This document shows positions 45,550 to 53,408 of a DNA stretch of 64,000 bases, piece by piece. Source of the stretch: Bacteroidaceae bacterium. Lineage in GTDB: Bacteria > Bacteroidota > Bacteroidia > Bacteroidales > Bacteroidaceae. The stretch's first letter is position 1. Every line of letters begins with the position of its first letter. The notes beneath the pieces are model-generated. The model did no database searches. It saw only the letters and a list, made by a program, of their open reading frames with translations, and had not been told where the DNA came from. The translations under genes and the position numbers were made by a program. The DNA lies in NCBI GenBank assembly GCA_024688885.1, contig JAILDV010000050.1, positions 82,893 through 146,892 of the forward strand, read 5' to 3'.

Positions 45550-46062
45550 ATGAAGAAACTCATCTTGACTTTCACCGTGCTTTTGGCATCCATCGCTGCC
45601 AATGCACAGAAGTTTGCGCTTGTTGACATGGAGTACATCCTCAAGAATGTGCCCGCTTACGAACGCGCCAACGAACAGCTCAACCAAGTTTCAAAAAAGT
45701 GGGAAGGCGAAGTGGAAGCATTGCTCAACGAGGCTGAAACACTCTACAAGAAATACCAATCTGAATCAGTGTTCCTCTCCGATGCACAAAAGACCAAGGC
45801 AGAAGAAGCCATCATGGCAAAGGAAAAGGAAGCCAGTGACTTGAAAAAGAAATACTTCGGTAGCGAGGGTGAACTCTACAAGAAGCGTCAGAGCCTCCTC
45901 TCCCCCATTCAAGATGAAATCTACAATGCTGTCAAGGACATCTGTGACCAAAAAGGTTACCAGCTTGTGCTCGACCGTGCTTCCGGCGGTAGCATCATCT
46001 ATGCCTCCCCAAAGATTGACATCAGCGAAGAAGTGCTCCTGAAACTGGGCTACACCCACTAA
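45550..46062 (+). CDS. OmpH/Skp family periplasmic chaperone, copy 1
   Basis: A 170-residue protein with a signal peptide (ending ANAQK), the Skp opening FALVDMEYILKNVPAY, and a long coiled-coil of Lys/Glu-rich sequence ending with a small beta part (YQLVLDRASGGSIIYASPKIDIS). Skp chaperones hold unfolded outer-membrane proteins in the periplasm on the way to BamA. The ATG at 45550 starts the signal peptide. It is the first of three tandem copies. Confidence 0.9.
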   Translation: MKKLILTFTVLLASIAANAQKFALVDMEYILKNVPAYERANEQLNQVSKKWEGEVEALLNEAETLYKKYQSESVFLSDAQKTKAEEAIMAKEKEASDLKKKYFGSEGELYKKRQSLLSPIQDEIYNAVKDICDQKGYQLVLDRASGGSIIYASPKIDISEEVLLKLGYTH

Positions 46063-46130
46063 ACATTCTTTTGAAGACAAGACTATCCAGAAGGAAACAA
46101 AACAATTAAAAACCTAATAACTCAACAACA

Positions 46131-46622
46131 ATGAAAAAGATTATTTTCGCGATGCTCTTGGCTTTGCCAATGACCACTTTCGCACAGAAAATTGGACACG
46201 TAGATGTAGACGCAGTTGCTCAGGGCATGTCTGAGGTGACTGCTCTCCAGACAGAAATTCAGAATCTCCAGAAGCAGTTCGATGATGAACTGAAGCGCAA
46301 GGAAGCTGACATTCAGGCAAAGAACGATGCCTATGAGAAGGAAAAGGCAACCCTCTCTGAGACACTCCGCACTTATCGTGAGCAGGACATTCAGAAGGCT
46401 ATCCAGGAATACCGTCAGTTTGGTGAGACCAGCGAGCAGGAACTGCAGAAAACCTATCAGACCAAGATGGGTGAGATTCAGGAGAAAATCATGAAAGCAG
46501 TACAAGAAGTGGGTGCTGCTGGTGGCTTCACTTATATCATTCCTGCCGCCGCATGCGCTTACATTGGTACAGGTGCCACCGACATCACCAGCCAGGTGAA
46601 AGCCAAGGTGGGTGCTAAGTAA
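46131..46622 (+). CDS. OmpH/Skp family periplasmic chaperone, copy 2
   Basis: 163 residues with a signal peptide (ending TFAQK), IGHVDVDAVAQGMSEV, a coiled-coil core (about 45-120) and the conserved C-terminal segment FTYIIPAAACAYIG, then DITSQVKAKVG. Same role as copy 1; the sequences have diverged well beyond a recent duplication. A shared operon is likely. Confidence 0.9.
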   Translation: MKKIIFAMLLALPMTTFAQKIGHVDVDAVAQGMSEVTALQTEIQNLQKQFDDELKRKEADIQAKNDAYEKEKATLSETLRTYREQDIQKAIQEYRQFGETSEQELQKTYQTKMGEIQEKIMKAVQEVGAAGGFTYIIPAAACAYIGTGATDITSQVKAKVGAK

Positions 46623-46625
46623 GGT

Positions 46626-46662
46626 ATAGAGTTTAGGGCTCAGCGCTTAGAGCCCAGAGTTT
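46626..46662. repeat. Degenerate heptamer run
   Basis: AGAGTTT, AGGGCTC, AGCGCTT, AGAGCCC, AGAGTTT: five consecutive 7-mers between two ompH genes, the same AAACTCT block seen in the composite elements, on the other strand. Confidence 0.7.
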
Positions 46663-46671
46663 CACTTTTAT

Positions 46672-47226
46672 ATGAAGAAATTATTCACACTGATAGCACT
46701 GTTTGCTTGTGTTGGCATGATTGCGGCACAGGAAACAGTGCTTTCCTCTTCCAACACCCCTCAGCAGGTACTCATTCAGCCTCAACACTTCGGTTATCTC
46801 TCCTACAACGATGTGCTTCATGCCATGCCTCAATATCAGCAGGCAATGAAGAGTCTGGAGGAACTGAAGAAGACCTACGACCAAGAGATGGAACGGGCAG
46901 AGCAAGACTTCTCCAAGAAATTCACCGAATATCTTGACGGACAGAAAACCTTCCCCGAAAACATCATGCTCAAACGTCAGAAGGAGCTGCAACAGCTGAT
47001 GGAACAAAGTCTCCATTTCCAGAAAGAAGCACAAGAACTGCTGACCAAGGCAGAGGAAGAACTGATGGAACCCGTCCACACATTGCTGAAGGATGCCATC
47101 AATGCTGTCGGTAAGAAACGCAACTATGCCTACGTGCTCAACACCGATGTCAACGCCTATCCCTACATCAGCAGCGATGGCGAAAACTGCACCGATGCCG
47201 TGTTGATTGAATTGGGCATCAGATAA
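46672..47226 (+). CDS. OmpH/Skp family periplasmic chaperone, copy 3
   Basis: 184 residues with a signal peptide (ending MIAAQ), FGYLSYNDVLHAMPQYQQ, a coiled-coil of about 80 residues (LEELKKTYDQEMERAEQD) and a C-terminal YAYVLNTDVNAYPYISSDG. Most Bacteroidales carry two copies between bamA and murI; this one appears to be an extra, more divergent paralogue. Confidence 0.88.
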   Translation: MKKLFTLIALFACVGMIAAQETVLSSSNTPQQVLIQPQHFGYLSYNDVLHAMPQYQQAMKSLEELKKTYDQEMERAEQDFSKKFTEYLDGQKTFPENIMLKRQKELQQLMEQSLHFQKEAQELLTKAEEELMEPVHTLLKDAINAVGKKRNYAYVLNTDVNAYPYISSDGENCTDAVLIELGIR

Positions 47227-47255
47227 AACGGCACATTAAAATTGCATCATTGGAA

Positions 47256-48107
47256 ATGACCTCAGGTTATATTGGCATCTTCGACTCCGGCTTTGGCGGA
47301 CTGACCATCCTTGATGGCATCCGTCAACGCATGCCTGAATACGACTACATCTATCTCGGCGACAATGCGCGTGCCCCCTACGGTACGCGTTCGTTCGATG
47401 TGGTGTATGAGTTCACGCTCCAAGCCGTCAAGAAGCTCTTCGAGATGGATTGCCCGTTGGTCATCCTCGGTTGCAACACAGCTTCAGCCAAAGCCCTGCG
47501 CTCCATTCAGCAGAAATACCTGCCCCAGTATGCCCCCAACCGTCGCGTGCTCGGTGTGATTCGTCCTACCGCTGAAGTGGTGGGCGAACTATCCCACACC
47601 AAACACATCGGTGTGCTTGCCACCGAAGGGACCATCAAGTCAGAGTCCTATAAACTCGAAATCGAGAAACTGCACCCTGACTGCACCATCGTCGGACAAG
47701 CCTGTCCCATGTGGGTGCCCCTCGTCGAGAACAACGAGTTCGACAAACCCGGTGCCGACTATTTTGTCAAGGATTCCCTCACCAAACTCATGTCACAAGA
47801 CCCCCTCATCGACACCATCATCCTTGGCTGCACCCATTATCCCCTGCTGCTCCCGAAAATAAAGCAGCAACTCGCCCAACTCTCAACTCTCAACCCTCAA
47901 CTCCCAACTCCCCAAATCATTCCCCAAGGTCAATACATTGCCTCCAGCCTTGAGGATTATCTTCGCCGTCATCCCGAAATGGATGAAAGGCTCACCCGTG
48001 GAGGCACCTGCCAATACCTCACCACCGAGTCAGCCACCAAGTTTCGCGAGTGTGCCAGCCTCTTCCTCAACGAAGAAGTGGAAGCACAGCACATCACACT
48101 CAACTAA
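47256..48107 (+). CDS. murI: Glutamate racemase
   Basis: MurI makes D-glutamate for peptidoglycan. The 283-residue protein has IGIFDSGFGGLTIL at the start and the two catalytic cysteines in ILGCNTASAKAL (near residue 73) and ILGCTHYPLLL (near residue 190). A heptamer array at 47876-47914 (AACTCTC, AACCCTC, AACTCCC units) is translated as QLSTLNPQLPTPQ just after the second catalytic region. It replaces a normally shorter linker, with the motifs left intact. The ATG at 47256 fits the family start. Last gene of the envelope operon. Confidence 0.94.
   Translation: MTSGYIGIFDSGFGGLTILDGIRQRMPEYDYIYLGDNARAPYGTRSFDVVYEFTLQAVKKLFEMDCPLVILGCNTASAKALRSIQQKYLPQYAPNRRVLGVIRPTAEVVGELSHTKHIGVLATEGTIKSESYKLEIEKLHPDCTIVGQACPMWVPLVENNEFDKPGADYFVKDSLTKLMSQDPLIDTIILGCTHYPLLLPKIKQQLAQLSTLNPQLPTPQIIPQGQYIASSLEDYLRRHPEMDERLTRGGTCQYLTTESATKFRECASLFLNEEVEAQHITLN
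47876..47914 (+). repeat. Heptamer array inside murI
   Basis: About five to six 7-bp units (AACTCTC/AACCCTC/AACTCCC) read in frame as QLSTLNPQLPTPQ. Confidence 0.75.
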
Positions 48108-48330
48108 TCAGGTATATTCTTCCCTATCAGGAAAAACTCTCCATATAGGTATTCCCATCTTTCTTCCCCTCATATCCGCAGTATTTCTAAAGCGAAACGG
48201 ATAGCGTACGCATCATCAATAAGGCACTTCAGCTGAACTATACTCCTCTCTCTCCTTGAAAAAGTTGGAGAAATATTTGGAGGAGAAAGAAAAATGTAGT
48301 TAATTTGCAAGCGAATAAATAGAAAACACA

Positions 48331-48537
48331 ATGAATACAACAGCATCTTATCAAACATTGAATCTGACAGTGCCTCACGCAGATGTGAGTTTCTTGAGAA
48401 CTCTGTCAAAAAAGATGGGGTGGAATATCCGTGCAGAGCGTAAAAGCGGGATAGAGAAGGGACTCGATGACATTCGCAAAGGAAAGCTGTATCACGCGAA
48501 GAACTCCGAAGATTTATTGAAACAAATCCTTGGATAA
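48331..48537 (+). CDS. Type II antitoxin (partner of a YafQ-like toxin)
   Basis: A 68-residue protein with an N-terminal segment LNLTVPHADVSFLRTLSKKMGW followed by a charged C-terminal half, the usual layout of RelB/DinJ-like antitoxins (DNA-binding part, then toxin-binding tail). It lies 3 bp upstream of the toxin reading frame. The weak promoter-like TTAATTTG at 48300-48307 is 24 bp before the start. The gap before it (48108-48330) has no other clear gene. Confidence 0.7.
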   Translation: MNTTASYQTLNLTVPHADVSFLRTLSKKMGWNIRAERKSGIEKGLDDIRKGKLYHAKNSEDLLKQILG

Positions 48538-48540
48538 TAT

Positions 48541-48813
48541 ATGTACGAAGTCATCTATACTGGTCAGTTCAAGCGATCCCTGAAACTTTGTGTCCGTCGT
48601 GGACTTGATGTCACAATCTTCACGAAGGCACTTGACATTCTACAGGAAAAGGGTGAACTACCTCAAGAGTATAAACCCCACAAACTTCAAGGCAAATACA
48701 AAGGTTGTTGGGAATGTCATTTACAACCTGACTGGTTGTAAATATGGCAACAGAATGACAATCAATTGTATTTGATTCTTGTTGATACTGGCACACATTC
48801 AGATTTGTTCTAA
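48541..48813 (+). pseudogene. YafQ-like mRNA interferase toxin cut by a nonsense codon
   Basis: The frame encodes a YafQ/RelE-fold toxin (FKRSLKLCVRRGLDV, then HKLQGKYKGCWECHLQPDWL). A TAA at 48739-48741 stops it at residue 66. The homologous C-terminus continues in the same frame to 48813 as IWQQNDNQLYLILVDTGTHSDLF, and the family has Leu at the stop position (DWLLIY), so one T-to-A change (TTA to TAA) explains it. The lost part holds the GTHSDLF histidine, required for RNA cleavage in YafQ. The toxin is thus predicted inactive while the antitoxin is intact. A sequencing error is the main alternative. Confidence 0.82.
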
Positions 48814-48854
48814 AAGAAGGCTACCAATAAACCAGAAAGAGGTATCCAAATAAC

Positions 48855-48886
48855 AAGCCCACCGCTACCTGATGCGATGGGCTTTT
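48855..48886. terminator. Terminator hairpin between the TA locus and the tRNA
   Basis: AAGCCCA pairs with TGGGCTT and ends in TTTT on the plus strand. It lies right after the toxin frame and also just beyond the 3' end of the convergent tRNA, so it may serve both. Confidence 0.65.
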
Positions 48887-48892
48887 CTTGTG

Positions 48893-48965
48893 TCGGGATG
48901 ACGTGACTCGAACACGCGACCCCTACGTCCCGAACGTAGTGCGCTACCAACTGCGCTACATCCCG
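48893..48965 (-). tRNA. tRNA-Pro (anticodon CGG)
   Basis: The minus strand folds into a cloverleaf. The acceptor stem is CGGGATG/CATCCCG, the D arm has GCGC...GCGC with AGTTGGTA, and the anticodon stem CTACG/CGTAG has the loop TTCGGGA (anticodon CGG, reads CCG). The T arm has the TTCGAGT loop. The discriminator base is A and the CCA end is not encoded. A promoter box lies upstream at 48982-48990. Confidence 0.93.
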
Positions 48966-48981
48966 ATTTTCATAATCGGGT

Positions 48982-48990
48982 GCAAAGATA
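48982..48990 (-). promoter_or_regulatory. Promoter box TATCTTTGC for tRNA-Pro
   Basis: TATCTTTGC on the minus strand, 17 bp before the tRNA. Between them CCCGAT...ATCGGG forms a small stem that uses the 5' acceptor strand. A run of degenerate heptamers (GTTAGGA, GTTAGAC, GTGACGA, GTCAGGA) lies at about 48998-49026. Confidence 0.65.
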
Positions 48991-49181
48991 CAAAAAAGTT
49001 AGGAGTTAGACGTGACGAGTCAGGAGTTTTTTTGAATACAAGAGTGTTTTGAAGGAAAAATTGCAAACTAAATGTTGCAACTTCTTTGTAAAAGTAGGCA
49101 AAAAAGGGGCGGGAAATGATAAATAAATAAAAAAAAGAAGAAAAGATAAGCGTCTCCCTTTGCCCAAAGCAGAGAAATGCT

Positions 49182-49190
49182 TAACTTTGT
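49182..49190 (+). promoter_or_regulatory. pckA: Promoter box TAACTTTGT for pckA
   Basis: TAACTTTGT with a leader of about 110 nt. No gene is seen in 49033-49303. Confidence 0.65.
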
Positions 49191-49303
49191 ACTTGATTTT
49201 GACGAAATCCGTGGGGACTTTTAGCTTCATGGAGTGTTAGTTAAGCATCAATAATACGGTAAAGAGATTAATTATTCATTAAATTTATAAACACAAAAGT
49301 ACT

Positions 49304-50914
49304 ATGGCATTAGATTTGACAAAGTATGGCATCACTGGCTCTACAGTGATTGCACACAATCCTTCTTACGAGGAGCTTTACAAGGCTGAAGTTGACCCAT
49401 CTCTCACTGGTTATGAGGTTGGTCAGGAAACTGAACTCGGTGCAGTGAACGTGATGACAGGTGTCTTCACAGGCCGCTCTCCTAAGGATAAGTACATCGT
49501 TGACAACGACGAGCGCCACAACAAAGTATGGTGGACTACAGAGGCTTACAAGAACGACAACCACCCCATGTCTGAGGAGGTTTGGGGAAAGGTGAAGGAA
49601 ATCGCCATCAAGGAGCTCTGCAACAAGCAGCTTTATGTAGTTGACGCATTCTGTGGTGCTAACGAAGCTACACGTCTGGCTGTTCGTTTCATCGTGGAAG
49701 TAGCTTGGCAGGCACACTTCATCAAGAACATGTTCATCCAGCCAACTGAGGAAGAACTCGCCAAGTTTGAGCCAAACTTCGTTATCTTCAATGCTTCTAA
49801 GGCTAAGGTTGAGAACTACAAGGAACTGGGTCTGAACTCTGACACTTGCGTGGCTTTCAACACCAAGAGCCGCGAGCAGGTGATCATCAACACTTGGTAC
49901 GGTGGTGAGATGAAGAAGGGTATGTTCTCTATGCAGAACTACTACCTCCCTCTGAAGGGCATCGCTTCTATGCACTGCTCTGCCAACACCGATATGGAAG
50001 GTAAGAACACTGCCATCTTCTTCGGTCTCTCTGGTACAGGTAAGACTACCCTTTCTACCGATCCTAAGCGTCTCCTCATCGGTGACGACGAGCACGGATG
50101 GGACGACGAGGGCGTGTTCAACCTCGAAGGTGGTTGCTACGCTAAGGTCATCAACCTCTCTAAGGAGAACGAGCCTGACATCTACGGTGCCATCAAGCGC
50201 GACGCTCTCCTCGAGAACGTAACTGTAGCTAAGGACGGTAAGATTGACTTCGCCGACAAGAGCGTAACTGAGAACACTCGTGTGTCTTACCCAATCGACC
50301 ACATCAAGAACATTGTGAAGAAGGTGGCTGGCAAGAGCGCTGGTCCTGCAGCAAAGAACGTGATCTTCCTTTCTGCTGACGCATTCGGCGTGCTGCCTCC
50401 AGTGTCTATCCTCACTCCTGAGCAGACTCAGTACTACTTCCTCTCTGGTTTCACTGCAAAGCTCGCAGGTACAGAGCGTGGTATCACTGAACCTACTCCT
50501 ACTTTCTCTGCTTGCTTCGGTCAGGCATTCCTCGAGCTGCACCCAACTAAGTATGCTGAGGAGCTCGTGAAGAAGATGCAGAAGAGTGGCGCTAAGGCTT
50601 ACCTCGTCAACACTGGTTGGAACGGTACTGGCAAGCGCATCTCTATTCCTGATACTCGTGGTATCATCGACGCTATCCTCGATGGTTCTATCCTCAAGGC
50701 TGAGACTAAGAAGATCCCATTCTTCGACTTCGAGGTGCCAACTGCTCTGCCAAACGTGAACCCTGCCATCCTCGACCCACGCGACACTTATGCTGACGCT
50801 TCTGTATGGGAAGAGAAGGCTAAGGATCTCGCAGGCCGCTTCATCAAGAACTTCAACAAGTACACTACCAACGAAGCAGGTAAGGCTCTTGTTGCTGCTG
50901 GTCCAAAACTCTAA
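49304..50914 (+). CDS. pckA: ATP-dependent phosphoenolpyruvate carboxykinase
   Basis: Interconverts oxaloacetate and phosphoenolpyruvate. In rumen and gut Bacteroidetes it often runs in the carboxylating, ATP-forming direction on the way to succinate. The 536-residue protein has [16 protein letters not shown] (substrate binding), the Walker [15 protein letters not shown] near residue 245, the metal-binding [16 protein letters not shown] and the adenine region [17 protein letters not shown]. Codon use is strongly biased, consistent with high expression. It stands alone between its promoter and a strong terminator. Confidence 0.97.
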   Translation: MALDLTKYGITGSTVIAHNPSYEELYKAEVDPSLTGYEVGQETELGAVNVMTGVFTGRSPKDKYIVDNDERHNKVWWTTEAYKNDNHPMSEEVWGKVKEIAIKELCNKQLYVVDAFCGANEATRLAVRFIVEVAWQAHFIKNMFIQPTEEELAKFEPNFVIFNASKAKVENYKELGLNSDTCVAFNTKSREQVIINTWYGGEMKKGMFSMQNYYLPLKGIASMHCSANTDMEGKNTAIFFGLSGTGKTTLSTDPKRLLIGDDEHGWDDEGVFNLEGGCYAKVINLSKENEPDIYGAIKRDALLENVTVAKDGKIDFADKSVTENTRVSYPIDHIKNIVKKVAGKSAGPAAKNVIFLSADAFGVLPPVSILTPEQTQYYFLSGFTAKLAGTERGITEPTPTFSACFGQAFLELHPTKYAEELVKKMQKSGAKAYLVNTGWNGTGKRISIPDTRGIIDAILDGSILKAETKKIPFFDFEVPTALPNVNPAILDPRDTYADASVWEEKAKDLAGRFIKNFNKYTTNEAGKALVAAGPKL

Positions 50915-50936
50915 AAAGAAACAGACTTATTATTAT

Positions 50937-50988
50937 AAAAGAAGGAGGGTGCGCCAAAACTCATGTTTTGACGCACCCTCCTTCTTTT
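50937..50988 (+). terminator. Rho-independent terminator after pckA
   Basis: AAAAGAAGGAGGGTGCG and CCAAAAC pair with GTTTTG and CGCACCCTCCTTCTTTT, a long stem with a 4-nt loop. Confidence 0.92.
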
Positions 50989-51122
50989 GCATTAGAATCC
51001 TTTGCTAACCATTATGATTTTTCATCTAAATACTCTTTTTTTATATATTTGTGCCGCAAAATACTCTTTCCTGCACCCTCAAATACACATTTTGGAGTAT
51101 TGATGAGACCTTGAAAACTTCA

Positions 51123-51131
51123 TAACTTTGC
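51123..51131 (+). promoter_or_regulatory. Promoter box TAACTTTGC for the TonB receptor operon
   Basis: TAACTTTGC, about 95 bp before the ATG. A second possible box TATATTTGT lies near 51045. Direct repeats of AAATACTCTTT at about 51026 and 51059 lie between or before them and could be regulator sites. Confidence 0.55.
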
Positions 51132-51226
51132 ACCACAAAATTTTAGGGGGTAAAAAGAGAGATGTTATCAACATAAATATATAATGTGACGACATAAACA
51201 TAACCAATAAATACACATCTATTAAA

Positions 51227-53341
51227 ATGCGGTTTAAGATTGTTTTTTTAGCGCTGACATCTGCAACGAATTTATTTGCACAAAACAGCGCGGACTCGAG
51301 TTTTGTAATCAGCCAAGAACTGGCAAACATTACGATTGTCGCTCCTAACGAGATACGCAAGATGCGCGAAGCAGCCATGCCGGTGTCGGTCCTAGGCAAA
51401 CGGCAACTAGAAGGAACAACAACCAGTATTAATGACGCGCTTGCACGAACAGTAGGCATTACGGTGCGCAACACAGGTGGAGTGGGAAGCGCTTCACGAG
51501 TGTCGGTACGCGGACTGGAAGGGAAGCGAATGGGCATCTATATCGATGAGGCAGCCATTGGACAGATAGGCGACTATGTGTCGTTGAATGACATTCCGAC
51601 AGACATGATTGAGCGCATCGAGGTCTATAAAGGCATTGTGCCTTACCGATTTGGCGGTTCCGCTCTTGGCGGGGCTGTGAATGTGGTGACGAAGGAATAT
51701 CCACCTGTGTATTTGGACGCCAGCTATGAGATTGGCTCGTTCAACACGCACAAGCTGAACATGACCTTCAAACGCACGAATGCGAAGACGGGACTACAGT
51801 TTGGCATGGGCGGGTGTCTCACCTATTCAGACAACAACTACAAGATGCACCTGCAGAACCTGGGGAATCGGGTCGTAGAACGTGATCATGACCAATTCAA
51901 GAAGGCAATGTTCGGTGCATCGTTGAAAGCCACTAAATGGTATTTTGACGAGGCAAAGCTGGAAGTGGTCTTCACTGGCACAAGAGCTGAGATACAAGGC
52001 ATCGACAGCGACATTCGTGAGGCCTACAACCACAGCATCTCGGGCATTGCAGCCATGACACTGAAGCGCGACAACTTCCTGATTGATGGTCTTGATTTGG
52101 ATTTCGACGGGTGTTACAGTTATGGTGAGAATGGTCTTTGCGACAAGGCCTTGTTCCGCTATGACTGGGACGGCAACCGGTATCCTTCTCTCTCTCCTTT
52201 TGGAGGAGAGCAGGGACAGTATGCATCCGACTCGGACAATCACACGCATGACCTTGCTGGGAAGCTGAACCTGAACTACCTGATGAGCGAGCACCATGCC
52301 TTCAACCTCAATGTCTATGCCACTCATACGAGACAATATCCCGAGAATGAACTGATGGACAAGTGTTTTGGCTACAAGACGAGTTTCCCCAGCCGAATGA
52401 GCAGCATCACCGTGGGGTTCTCGCATGACCTCACCCTATTTGACGGAAAGCTCATGTGTGCCACCACAGTCAAGAATTTTACCTATCATTCCAACACGAA
52501 AGTGCTTGAAAACACCTTCATCAATCGTTTGTCGGATGTAAATCTGACCCGCAACTACTGGGGAGCGAGCGAAGCCATACGCTACAAGTTCAATCAAGAA
52601 CTGATGGCCAAGGCATCCTTCAGCTCCGAAGTGCGCATTCCCACGGCTGAGGAGTTAACCGGCAATGGATATTCTATCTTGCCTGCCACCAATCTCTCGC
52701 CCGAACGCTGCAAGGGATTGAATGCCGGACTGCTTTATCATCATGACAACGCGTATGGTTTCATCGAGATGGAGGCCACCTATTTCATGAACCAGCTCGA
52801 CAACATGATTCGCTATCAGGCTGACATGATTCCATCGATGGCTCGCTATGCCAATTTTGGCAAAGTGGTGACCAACGGGGTGGAGGCGGAAATCAAGGGC
52901 GATGCCACTTCTTTCCTTTATTTCTATGCTAATGCCACCTATCAGGATCTTAGGGACAAGCGCAAACTCGAGGTGGGCTCGACAGCCCCTAACCCTACCT
53001 ACAACAAGCGCATGCCCAACATCCCATATTTCCTGACGAATTTCGGCATTGAGCTCCACAAAGAGAACATCTTCGGAGGAAAAGGGCAGAACAGCCGTCT
53101 GCTCTTTGATTCCTCATACACCCATGAGTATTTTTATGACTTCGAGATGAGCAGTCTCCAAGACCGTAAGATTCCTACTTCGTTCACTTTCGATGCAGGA
53201 ATAGAACATAGTTTCCAGAATGACCGATGGACATTGACTTTCAAGGTGAAAAACCTGACCGACCGTATTGTCTATTCGGATCTGAATCGTCCGCTTCCAG
53301 GACGAAACTTTGCCCTCAAGGTGAAGTTTGTAATGAAATGA
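51227..53341 (+). CDS. TonB-dependent outer-membrane receptor
   Basis: A 704-residue receptor with a signal peptide (ending LFAQN). The plug domain (about 30-150) contains MPVSVLGKRQL, RVSVRGLEGKRMGIYIDE and FGGSALGGAVNVVTK, and a 22-strand-type barrel ends with FALKVKFVMK. It lacks the carboxypeptidase-like N-terminal extension of SusC proteins, so it is of the siderophore/metal type. A short palindromic element is read in frame as PSLSPFGGEQGQ near residue 325, probably within a barrel loop. The propeller lipoprotein encoded 67 bp downstream makes this resemble the XusA/XusB siderophore uptake pair of Bacteroides. The ligand is inferred. Confidence 0.9.
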   Translation: MRFKIVFLALTSATNLFAQNSADSSFVISQELANITIVAPNEIRKMREAAMPVSVLGKRQLEGTTTSINDALARTVGITVRNTGGVGSASRVSVRGLEGKRMGIYIDEAAIGQIGDYVSLNDIPTDMIERIEVYKGIVPYRFGGSALGGAVNVVTKEYPPVYLDASYEIGSFNTHKLNMTFKRTNAKTGLQFGMGGCLTYSDNNYKMHLQNLGNRVVERDHDQFKKAMFGASLKATKWYFDEAKLEVVFTGTRAEIQGIDSDIREAYNHSISGIAAMTLKRDNFLIDGLDLDFDGCYSYGENGLCDKALFRYDWDGNRYPSLSPFGGEQGQYASDSDNHTHDLAGKLNLNYLMSEHHAFNLNVYATHTRQYPENELMDKCFGYKTSFPSRMSSITVGFSHDLTLFDGKLMCATTVKNFTYHSNTKVLENTFINRLSDVNLTRNYWGASEAIRYKFNQELMAKASFSSEVRIPTAEELTGNGYSILPATNLSPERCKGLNAGLLYHHDNAYGFIEMEATYFMNQLDNMIRYQADMIPSMARYANFGKVVTNGVEAEIKGDATSFLYFYANATYQDLRDKRKLEVGSTAPNPTYNKRMPNIPYFLTNFGIELHKENIFGGKGQNSRLLFDSSYTHEYFYDFEMSSLQDRKIPTSFTFDAGIEHSFQNDRWTLTFKVKNLTDRIVYSDLNRPLPGRNFALKVKFVMK
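52183..52216. repeat. Short palindromic insertion in the TonB receptor gene
   Basis: CTCTCTCCTTTTGGAGGAGAG forms an imperfect palindrome. Its frame gives LSPFGGE, close to LSPQGGM given by the murF-alr repeats. Confidence 0.6.
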
Positions 53342-53408
53342 TAAAGGAAAATAATTTGTGAATTAAATATTTACTATTTTAAAAACTCATTTTTAAAACA
53401 TTATCTAC

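Noticed and set aside
48170..48409. Possible 79-residue minus-strand gene before the toxin-antitoxin pair
   Set aside because: No recognised domain, overlaps the antitoxin start, no promoter box; kept only as a possible remnant.
49310..50542. Long minus-strand frame opposite pckA
   Set aside because: Shadow of a strongly codon-biased gene; no start context or domain is seen.
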